DNA from: Shewanella chilikensis
Lineage (GTDB): Bacteria; Pseudomonadota; Gammaproteobacteria; Enterobacterales; Shewanellaceae
Direction of reading: 5' to 3'
DNA: 64,000 nucleotides
Assembly: GCF_002836945.1 (NCBI RefSeq)
Contig: NZ_NIJM01000017.1
Span: 23,639-87,638, forward strand
Position numbers and translations under genes: made by a program. Numbering within the stretch: position 1 is the first letter of the stretch; the number at the start of each line of letters is the position of its first letter. The notes under the pieces were generated by a model. It made no database searches. It saw only the letters and a program-made list of their open reading frames with translations, and had not been told where the DNA came from. Below, one piece after another: positions 56,250 to 63,169 of this stretch.

Positions 56250-56771
56250 TCAACCATCCTGACAACTGATGTTTTTATCCTGAGAGTGGCGAATTCGTCC
56301 GGCTTGATTGATTATCAAGGCTTTTGAGTGGGGGCTATTAGCCTTACCAGGACAATACTTGAAGGTGCCATTGGTTCCTGATGCCAGTCCATCTGGCAGA
56401 AAGCGTATCGCTTTTCGGTTGTACTTGAGTATGTCTTTGCTATCAAAAACGCCGCTTTGAAACAGCAGCTTGTCGTCATCATCCAGGGTCAGATTACCGT
56501 TGCGGTCGCTGAAAACCGTAATCCCTTGCTGCCAGGCATCGGCTTCACAGCGGCCATCCTTGAGCACACAGACACTGACTCTGACACCATAACTGATGGC
56601 TTGATTACGGGCGAATTGCAGCAGTTGTTGTACTTGTTTGATACCGGTTTGAGCGCGATAACCTTCATAGAGCGACTTGAGTGATGGGGCCCCGACTGAG
56701 GCCAGTATTGCCAGCAGCACCATGGCGACCATGACCTCTAGCAGCGAAAAACCAAGTGGTAAATGACGCAT
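56250..56771 (-). CDS. FimT/GspH-type pseudopilin
   Basis: A 173-residue minor pilin: leader MRHLPLG, mature start FSLLEVMVAMVLLAILASVGAPS, then a GspH-like domain. It is a paralogue of the adjacent gene: both have SLYE.YR....I...Q.L.FARNQAISYG and a similar C-terminal F.YCP segment. The pair probably arose by tandem duplication. Confidence 0.85.
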   Translation of the reverse strand: MRHLPLGFSLLEVMVAMVLLAILASVGAPSLKSLYEGYRAQTGIKQVQQLLQFARNQAISYGVRVSVCVLKDGRCEADAWQQGITVFSDRNGNLTLDDDDKLLFQSGVFDSKDILKYNRKAIRFLPDGLASGTNGTFKYCPGKANSPHSKALIINQAGRIRHSQDKNISCQDG

Positions 56772-57454
<683 letters not shown>

Positions 57455-57480
57455 AAACGAACGTAAAAAATGAGGTTCAT

Positions 57481-57589
57481 TGCAGGTTAGCGTGAACTGA
57501 AAATGAAAACGGTTGGAGAGTTATTGTTTAGTTGCCAAATAAACACAATGACCCACTCCAATCGTTGTCGATGTCGAATATTACCTGCA
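57481..57589. repeat. Large imperfect inverted repeat after glnB
   Basis: Outer arms TGCAGGT / ACCTGCA, middle arms near ACGGTTGGAG / CTCCAATCGT and inner arms near ATTGTTTA / TAAACACAAT nest into a single imperfect hairpin. It could be a degenerate attC site, a MITE or a REP-type element. It lies just outside the VCR-like attC remnant. Confidence 0.45.
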
Positions 57590-57612
57590 CTAGCTCAGAC
57601 TTGTGCTGACAG

Positions 57613-57641
57613 TGTAGTGGTCAAGTTAATTGACCACTACA
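57613..57641. repeat. 12-bp inverted repeat resembling joined IS ends
   Basis: TGTAGTGGTCAA and TTGACCACTACA around a GTTAA loop. The TGTAGTGG start resembles terminal repeats of IS3-group elements, so this may be a scar left by an insertion sequence. No transposase remains nearby. The VCR-like attC sequence stops exactly at its right arm. Confidence 0.5.
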
Positions 57642-57706
57642 AGCCAATCACACTCAGAACCAAAACCACCGAATGTTCCTGCGTCCATTTAAGCAGTTTG
57701 TTATGT
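57642..57706 (-). other. Truncated VCR-like attC site
   Basis: On the minus strand ACATAACAAACTGCTTAA followed by GTGGTTTTGGTTCTGAG resembles the first part of the long Vibrio-type (VCR) attC sites. The second half, with its GTTRRRY box, is replaced by the 12-bp inverted repeat. It belongs to the cassette gene just upstream (minus strand). Confidence 0.55.
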
Positions 57707-57718
57707 GTAAAATCACGA

Positions 57719-58216
57719 TTATCGGAGTAAAGAAAAATATTTATCCAAGGTGATCTCTGCTACCCAACACTCCAGCGTACCTTCACAGGATAAACCTAAT
57801 GGGTTCAAAGGAGTACAGGCACTTTTGATAGGTACTAGAGAGTTTTCAATTTGATATTCAAAAGTGTAATATTCCGTTTTATATATGAATTTATCCCCCA
57901 ATAAACGACCATTCTCATCGTCGTGCCTCATAAAATAACGCGTAATTACGTGGACTTCCTCATCGTTCTCTTCAACTAATTGAGAAACAACATTGGCCAT
58001 TCCTTCGTAACATTCAAATATTAGTTCAGAGAACTTATATTCATTAAAAGTATCAGTCATATTGATAGGGCGAAAATATATATGAGGTCTAAGAATAACA
58101 CCTTCCTTAGAACTAAAAGCCACATTTAATCCACTATGAGGCACTTGTTCATATAAGCTTTTTTTAAGAATCAAATGTTGGTCGAAATATATAACCTCAT
58201 ATAAATCATCACTCAT
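57719..58216 (-). CDS. Hypothetical integron cassette protein
   Basis: A 165-residue soluble protein without recognisable domain; acidic, with HVITRYFMRHDDENGR and TFEYQIENS suggesting a beta-rich fold. AT-rich relative to the core genes. Its frame runs from AAGGAG (11 bases before ATG) to a stop just before the truncated VCR-like attC, the usual cassette layout. Function unknown. Confidence 0.6.
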   Translation of the reverse strand: MSDDLYEVIYFDQHLILKKSLYEQVPHSGLNVAFSSKEGVILRPHIYFRPINMTDTFNEYKFSELIFECYEGMANVVSQLVEENDEEVHVITRYFMRHDDENGRLLGDKFIYKTEYYTFEYQIENSLVPIKSACTPLNPLGLSCEGTLECWVAEITLDKYFSLLR

Positions 58217-58484
58217 TTACACTACATCTCCTTAACTTGTTGGCAGATTCAAATCCACACATAAAAATCAAGCCACCCACTGTAAAACAATAACTTAATC
58301 TTCTTTCTGTCTGCGTTCAAGCACCAGTAGGGGATTTGAGCACCCGGAGGTAGAAAGATATCCATGAGTTGCAGAGGTTTGATGAAATCGAACCTATTTC
58401 ACGCAAAAATGCGAGATTTGAGCCGTGCTAGCCCAACCCATGCTTCAGGGGATTTCAACAACTGTGGTTGAGATAGAGTGGGGT

Positions 58485-58761
58485 TCAGGCCGTTTGAAAG
58501 TACTGACAGCTGGTTGCAAAATGCCGTCGTCGCTTCTCCAAGTGTTCGCAGTAGCAGCTGAGCTCTTGCAAGGTGCCTACCGGCCCATGAAATAGTCTTC
58601 CAAATTCAGGGGAAAGGTCACACCCAACCACGGCGGTGGTCATAATTCTTGCCCGAGTAGGCATCATCACCACACAGAAAGGCACGCCGCACCACGCGGC
58701 TGCAACAATGGTAGTAAGGCGTATCTTCAAGGCTGATTTGAGTTCGGCGAGGGAGCGGCAT
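58485..58761 (-). pseudogene. Decayed RAYT transposase remnant
   Basis: The minus strand starts with an ATG after AAGGAGG and encodes SLEDTPYYHCCSRVVRRAFL and CGDDAYSGKNYDHRRGWV, closely matching the N-terminus of the intact RAYT at 59638, then hits a TGA. In another frame it continues with FGRLFHGPVGTL and CEHLEKRRRHFATSCQ, matching the RAYT C-terminus. About 200 internal codons, including the HUH and Tyr motifs, are deleted. It is inactive. Confidence 0.85.
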
Positions 58762-58933
58762 AATAACCTCCTTGTTAAATGCTTAAACAAAGCATAGTCG
58801 GAGGCTAACCTCCGCGCCATTAACGTTGGGTGTCCATTTTTTCTTTTAATAGCCTTCTTGTTAAATGCTTAAACAAAGCACAGTCGGAGGCTAACTACCG
58901 CGCCATTAACGCTGGGTGTCCATTTTTGTTTTG
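58762..58933. repeat. Two direct copies of an 86-bp element with TGGGTGTC
   Basis: Copies begin with TAAT then CTTGTTAAATGCTTAAACAA (58771 and 58857). Each has a stem CGGAGG-CTAA-CCTCCG (weakened to CTACCG in copy 2) and ends with TGGGTGTCC plus a T run (58827, 58913). Copy 1 forms the 5' leader of the RAYT remnant, which suggests the unit is the transposase's recognition end. Confidence 0.8.
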
Positions 58934-58946
58934 CATTTTGTTTATT

Positions 58947-59531
58947 TTACTGCACTTGTTGTACGGCTTCTTCTTCATCTTTACCTTTACTACTAGGTCT
59001 ACTTCGATTGATAGTGCTATTGACAAGCTTAAAGACTTTATCCCGAAATTCAGGTATGTTTTTTAAAGCTTCTTTAAAGTCACTCGAGTCGGCCAATTCA
59101 TGCCAAGGAGTTCCGTGAGACGGGTCATCCACGAATCTTAAAGGTGCCTCCTCCACTCGGCTCAAAGCTGATTCAAATAACCTCGCTTCTAATTTTTCAT
59201 CAATGCGAGCCGCTTCTTTTCTATAACCTTCATATGCTTTTGCGACTGAGGCTTTGAAACCATAGTCTTCAGCAAGCTTGAATCGCTGACCGATTTGTTT
59301 AGTTGAAAGCCAAGCAAACCACAATGGTGCACCGAGACTGACTATAGCTAGAAGAAAATGCATTAAGACCATTCCCCATTTGGGGTCGGGATCGGATAAT
59401 GAGCCTGTAAGTATTTCTATTCTCTGCGCACCGACATACCACGCAGCTCCTAGCGCACAAAGCAACCCAAAAACCCAAACCCACATAGATCTAGCCAATT
59501 GCTTCGCCCGTAGATCAAAAGCCCCAGCCAA
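58947..59531 (-). pseudogene. 5'-truncated membrane protein (DUF6161-like C-terminal part)
   Basis: An open frame of up to 194 codons with two membrane helices (WVWVFGLLCALGAAWYVGA; MHFLLAIVSLGAPLWFAWL) followed by KLAEDYGFKASVAKAYEGYRKEA. It has no ATG, no ribosome-binding site and starts abruptly next to the TGGGTGTC-type end at 59563. The sequence recalls the C-terminal part of DUF6161-type proteins; that name is from memory. Probably a gene cut by arrival of the RAYT unit. Confidence 0.55.
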
Positions 59532-59562
59532 GCCTTTGCTTGTTGTTATTCAACAAAATGAA

Positions 59563-60781
59563 GACACCCATAATTCTTGGCAGATTGTTGGCTCCTTGTC
59601 TAGGCTTGAATGGAGCCTTTGAAAAGGAAAGGATGCCATGCCGAGGCCAAGATATGCTCAAGTTAGTCTTCAGGACACCCCCTTCTATCACTGCATCTCC
59701 CGCTGTGTCCGCCGCGCCTTTCTATGTGGCGTTGATGACTATTCGGGCAAGAGCTATGAACATCGTCGTGATTGGGTTGAGTCGCGCTTATTGGAACTGG
59801 CGGCAGTGTTCGCCATTGACTTGTGTGCCTATGCGCTCATGTCCAATCATCTGCATTTGATACTCAGAGTTGACTTGAAAACCGCCACTGAATGGACATT
59901 GGAGCAGGTTTTACAGCGTTGGCACCTGCTTTACAGTGGAACCCTGTTATCCCAGCGTTTTCTGCGCGGTGAAACACTTTCTGATATTGAATATCTGACC
60001 CTGCAACAAACCACTGAAGTCTATCGCCAACGTTTGATGGATATCAGTTGGTTTATGCGTGCGCTCAATGAACCTATTGCCAGACAAGCCAATCGGGAAG
60101 ACGGTTGCAGTGGTCGCTTTTGGGAAGGCCGCTTCAAATCCCAGCCATTGTTGGATGACGCAGCCGTATTGGCCTGCATGGCTTATGTTGACTTGAACCC
60201 TATCCGCGCGGGAATAGCCAAAACCCCAGAAGACTCAGACTATACCAGTATTCAACGGCGGATACGGGCCGCGATGCAAGGCAAAAACACACCTGAGCTG
60301 TTACCCTTTGTCGGCAATGAACGGCTGAACATGCCACAAGGATTGCACTTTGAAGCCAAGGATTATCTGCAACTGGTCGATGATACCGGACGTATTATCC
60401 GCCACGACAAGCGCGGCCACATTACTGCCGGCACAACAACCATTTTGAATCGTTTAAACATCCCCATCGACAACTGGCTCAAGTTGACGACCAACTTTAG
60501 CCGTCTATTCAAAGGGCCGGTTGGTACACTGGAATCTCTTACGGACTACTGTACTCACCTGCAACGACGACGAAGGCAAGGGGCCGCTAATTGTCAGCAG
60601 CTGTTTAGCTGAATCCCCGAGGCTCCAAGATATTTCTCTCCAATCGAACTTTGTCCGACCTCCACCGTGTCTGAAATTCGACTTTTGCGCTCATTTCAAT
60701 AACTGAATGGCCCTCAAAAGGCTTGAAAGATGATTTTCTCCCAGTGAAAACATCAGTTTTTCTGAGCTAATAATGGGTGTC
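59563..60781 (+). mobile_element. RAYT unit bounded by inverted GACACCCA / TGGGTGTC ends
   Basis: The left end AAGACACCCATAATT (from 59561) and right end AATAATGGGTGTCTT (to 60783) are inverted copies enclosing the intact RAYT gene. A second right-type end follows at 60847. A GGCTCC / GGAGCC hairpin sits between left end and start codon. The unit appears inserted among integron cassettes: the frame at its left and the attC at its right are both interrupted. Confidence 0.6.
59638..60612 (+). CDS. REP-associated tyrosine transposase (RAYT)
   Basis: A 324-residue Y1 HUH single-strand transposase. The HUH motif is in ALMSNHLHLILRVD; the candidate nucleophile is the Tyr of TTEVYRQRLMDISW; GRFWEGRFKSQPLLDD and YVDLNPIRAG are RAYT hallmarks. 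The C-terminal FKGPVGTLESLTDYC...RRRR tail is shared with the remnant at 58485. RAYTs act on REP-type hairpins with short guide sequences. Start ATG is preceded by AAGGAAAGG. The gene looks intact. Confidence 0.9.
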   Translation: MPRPRYAQVSLQDTPFYHCISRCVRRAFLCGVDDYSGKSYEHRRDWVESRLLELAAVFAIDLCAYALMSNHLHLILRVDLKTATEWTLEQVLQRWHLLYSGTLLSQRFLRGETLSDIEYLTLQQTTEVYRQRLMDISWFMRALNEPIARQANREDGCSGRFWEGRFKSQPLLDDAAVLACMAYVDLNPIRAGIAKTPEDSDYTSIQRRIRAAMQGKNTPELLPFVGNERLNMPQGLHFEAKDYLQLVDDTGRIIRHDKRGHITAGTTTILNRLNIPIDNWLKLTTNFSRLFKGPVGTLESLTDYCTHLQRRRRQGAANCQQLFS

Positions 60782-60868
60782 TTTGTTATTTCTCTCTGCT
60801 GACACTTCAGATATTTCAAGCTACTCAGCGCTAACACAGCTAATAATGGGTGTCTTTGTTGTTTTCTC
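60765..60868. repeat. Two direct copies of a 31-bp TGGGTGTC repeat
   Basis: AGCTAATAATGGGTGTCTTT begins at 60765 and again at 60838, each followed by GTT(A/G)TTT(T)CTCT. The 73-bp period includes the 41-bp sequence that recurs at 63885. The right copy abuts an attC fragment. Confidence 0.8.
60796..60836. repeat. 41-bp dispersed repeat, copy A
   Basis: CTGCTGACACTTCAGATATT... matches 63885-63925 at 34 of 41 positions in the same orientation; nearly all differences are C/T or A/G transitions. It looks like a remnant of a dispersed genomic repeat. Confidence 0.7.
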
Positions 60869-60886
60869 TTAAACAGTTTGTTATGT
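60866..60886 (-). other. attC fragment cut by the RAYT-side repeat
   Basis: On the minus strand ACATAACAAACTGTTTAAGAG is the start of a VCR-like attC, nearly the same as the one at 57706, but it passes directly into repeat sequence containing GACACCC. The other half is missing. Confidence 0.55.
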
Positions 60887-60887
60887 G

Positions 60888-61700
60888 TTAAAACTCAAAG
60901 CCAGTCGTTCTTAGTCGCTTTTTTTTGTGCCTTTTAGATTTCAAACTCACCTTTGCTTGAAGTTTATCGATTAAAGTATCGAGCTCTGCGTCCCCCATTC
61001 TTTCAGAATAAAGTTCAACAATTGATTCTATTCTTTCGTCGGAAAAATCATAAAGATACTTTGTTAATTCATCAGCTAACTTCGTTAAGAACGGTTTCAC
61101 TTTGCAATTTACCCGATTATAGAAAAGCTCTAGATTGTCACAGTTATACTCGTCATCGTTCTTGAACTCCTTAATGTTTTTTTTAACATTTCCCTCGATG
61201 TAAGGGGAATGTTTTATATTATTATTTACTAGTCTAAGTTGGTTGATGAATGGATACTCATTAATTTCCCCAAATTTTATTTCATGTTCAGCCATTAGAC
61301 CTTTAACATTTTCCCATTGATACAGTGACTTATTACTCTGGTTCGGGAAAGTATGAGATATTAGTTCCTTTAAAATAATCTCGTATGTTTTATACAAGTT
61401 TAGAACTTTCATCTCAACGAGGGACTTCAGCTTCTCTTTTGATACTTCTAAATCGAAATGTAAATCCGACAACTCGTAAAGAATATCTTCAACATCATCT
61501 GGAATACCATTTACCGCAATATCGAGGTCATCCCAGGAAATACAGCTGTGTTTTTCATTAACCTCATTAAATCTTTTTTCTAATTCATTTATATCATTGC
61601 GAAGTTCATTCTCAGAATTTTCAATAGCTTTATCAAAAAGGAAGTCTAACCTTTCTGGAATCCCTTGAATAAACAGTTTTTTACTTTCTCTATTTCTCAC
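60888..61700 (-). CDS. Hypothetical integron cassette protein
   Basis: A 270-residue, AT-rich, charged and largely helical protein (coiled-coil-like NDINELEKRFNEVNEKH; KKRLRTTGF basic end). No catalytic motif is recognised; the overall helical pattern could be HEPN-like, but I cannot support that. The GTG start follows AAAGG at seven bases; the frame upstream runs into the attC. Its stop touches the attC fragment at 60886. Confidence 0.6.
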   Translation of the reverse strand: MRNRESKKLFIQGIPERLDFLFDKAIENSENELRNDINELEKRFNEVNEKHSCISWDDLDIAVNGIPDDVEDILYELSDLHFDLEVSKEKLKSLVEMKVLNLYKTYEIILKELISHTFPNQSNKSLYQWENVKGLMAEHEIKFGEINEYPFINQLRLVNNNIKHSPYIEGNVKKNIKEFKNDDEYNCDNLELFYNRVNCKVKPFLTKLADELTKYLYDFSDERIESIVELYSERMGDAELDTLIDKLQAKVSLKSKRHKKKRLRTTGFEF

Positions 61701-61715
61701 ATTAACACCTTTTAC

Positions 61716-61773
61716 ACATAACGCCAAAAGCACCGGTGCGCGTTAGCGCATCCGGTGCCTTTTCTTGTTAGGC
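61716..61773 (-). other. attC site
   Basis: On the minus strand GCCTAAC ... GTTATGT bracket an imperfect palindrome with stem AAAAGGCACCGGATGCGC / GCGCACCGGTGCTTTT. Separates the cassettes of the 61782 and 60888 genes. Confidence 0.82.
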
Positions 61774-61781
61774 TTTCCCCT

Positions 61782-62099
61782 TCAGACATCGGCTTCAACG
61801 TCGATTAAATCAACGCATGTCTGAGGCCTAGAGTGGTTATCACCCGTATGCCACTCCCCATTTACAATACGAATATTGTCCAGTCTGTCTACTGGCATGC
61901 AGCGCCAGTTTTGAGGGGAGTTCGGGACAATAGGGCCGCTGCTGCTACTACCGCCAAACTGATAAAACAGGGCCTGCTCCCTGCCATTTTTTGTCCCGAT
62001 AACATGTGGGCACATTTCCCTAGGATGGCCGTCGTAGTCAGCGAAAACCTGCTGCTTATTAAGAATAGCCCCACGAATAAGATCATAGTTGTTGCTCAT
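61782..62099 (-). CDS. WYL-like cassette protein
   Basis: A 105-residue protein: LIRGAILNKQQVFADYDGHPREMCPHVIGTKNGREQALFYQ (read in two parts) followed by WRCMPVDRLDNIRIVNGEWH. The order strand-helix-strand, the basic residues and the D-R-L-D-N-I segment resemble a stand-alone WYL ligand-binding domain. This is a pattern judgement. Strong ribosome-binding site GGAGAGG. Ends eight bases before the attC. Confidence 0.65.
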   Translation of the reverse strand: MSNNYDLIRGAILNKQQVFADYDGHPREMCPHVIGTKNGREQALFYQFGGSSSSGPIVPNSPQNWRCMPVDRLDNIRIVNGEWHTGDNHSRPQTCVDLIDVEADV

Positions 62100-62141
62100 C
62101 TGCCTCTCCTTTTGCTTAGTTGTTATTCCTTTTCACGCACA

Positions 62142-62210
62142 GCCTAACGCTTTAAACAGCGGAAAACGCGAGCGCAGCGAGTGGTTTTCCGATGATTTAA
62201 CTTGTTAGCA
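62142..62210 (-). other. attC site
   Basis: On the minus strand TGCTAAC ... GTTAGGC enclose complementary arms CATCGGAAAAC / GTTTTCCGCTG around a GC-rich loop. Lies between the 62218 and 61782 genes. Confidence 0.85.
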
Positions 62211-62217
62211 GCACGAT

Positions 62218-62562
62218 TCACCGAGGTTCACCAGATTTGATTAGATTATGCCGTTCGTCTGTCCACGGAAAATCGGACAATGTAAGAAATACTGCATCGT
62301 ATGATCTCAAAATTTCTACGGATTCTAGTGAAAAACAGCCTCCAACAACTACTAACTTTTCGTTACTTCCTTCGTTGATTTTCTTTAGTGCTTTCTCAAC
62401 AAGACTGCTCTTCACTACATCTTTTCGATTGTGGGGAAACGTAATCAAAGTACAAACATCTGGAAGCTCGACTTCACTAGCGACAGCTAAGCTTTTGTAT
62501 TCGGTTGGTACTCGCTCCTTTATGAGTCGAGACTTAACATTCCTATCTATTCGAAACTTCAT
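62218..62562 (-). CDS. Hypothetical integron cassette protein
   Basis: A 114-residue protein with no recognised domain. KLVVVGGCFSLESVEILRSYDAVFLTLSDFPWTDE has an alpha/beta character. The ATG lies a few bases after the attC core GTTAGCAGGCAC, so the preceding attC end supplies the AGG ribosome-binding bases. AT-rich. Confidence 0.58.
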   Translation of the reverse strand: MKFRIDRNVKSRLIKERVPTEYKSLAVASEVELPDVCTLITFPHNRKDVVKSSLVEKALKKINEGSNEKLVVVGGCFSLESVEILRSYDAVFLTLSDFPWTDERHNLIKSGEPR

Positions 62563-62567
62563 AGTGC

Positions 62568-62625
62568 CTGCTAACGCTCAAAGCAGTGGCCGCATTAGCG
62601 GTCCAGCTGACTTTGCTTGTTAGCT
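62568..62625 (-). other. attC site
   Basis: On the minus strand AGCTAAC ... GTTAGCA with arms CAAAG-CAG-TGG-CCGC / GCGG-CCA-CTG-CTTTG (one base unpaired in places). The stop codon of the upstream cassette gene lies inside it. Confidence 0.85.
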
Positions 62626-63071
62626 GGGGTGATATATCTACAACATTCTTTTAACTCTTTCTCAGCTATTGATTTTTCCATATATAGTGCCTCAGAACCC
62701 GCACGATACTTAAGACCTAAATTTTCGAAACTACCAGTAATTTTTAAAAAGTGTTCTTTTCCTGCTTCAATAGGAATTTCAAAACTTAAATCAGGCCACC
62801 CAGCATCCCATGCCCAGTCAACGGTCACGTTATGGTTGCCTGGTGATAGATAAATCCATGTATATGCTTTTTCTGGTGGATCGATGATCTTATTGCTGTC
62901 AACTAATATACTTGGTGTTCTTAAAATTGGATACGCGCCCACACGATAAATGTACAAGGTACCACTGTTATCATTAGCTATAGGTGCAGGTCTATAAGGC
63001 GGCGCATCTTTTGGTATAGAGGCACAACCAGACAAGACAGCTAACATTATAATTGGTAAGATTTTTCTCAT
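62595..63071 (-). CDS. DUF2846-type lipoprotein (cassette)
   Basis: A 158-residue lipoprotein with lipobox LSGCAS (Cys16). GTLYIYRVGAYPILRTPSILVDSNKI and YLSPGNHNVTVDW match the DUF2846 pattern, a small beta-sandwich often found in cassette arrays and phages. Probably exported to the outer membrane. AAAGGA ribosome-binding site. Ends within the attC. Confidence 0.72.
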   Translation of the reverse strand: MRKILPIIMLAVLSGCASIPKDAPPYRPAPIANDNSGTLYIYRVGAYPILRTPSILVDSNKIIDPPEKAYTWIYLSPGNHNVTVDWAWDAGWPDLSFEIPIEAGKEHFLKITGSFENLGLKYRAGSEALYMEKSIAEKELKECCRYITPANKQSQLDR

Positions 63072-63088
63072 AGTTTTTCCTTTAGTAC

Positions 63089-63169
63089 AGCTAACAGCTG
63101 TATAGTGCGCATGCGCGTTTTAGTCCTCGGAGGAGTGTAAACGCGCATCGCTATCTGTTTGTATTAGCT
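63089..63169 (-). other. attC site
   Basis: On the minus strand AGCTAAT ... GTTAGCT enclose a long hairpin: ATAGCGATGCGCGTTTA / AAACGCGCATGCGCACTAT with a TCCTCCGAGGA tip. The first box has T instead of C in its last base. Confidence 0.75.

Noticed and set aside
58820..58930. Reading the 86-bp repeats as attC sites because of GTTAAAT and ATTAAC boxes
   Set aside because: The boxes occur in the reverse order (GTT first, AAC last) and the unit is the RAYT leader, so a REP-type element fits better.
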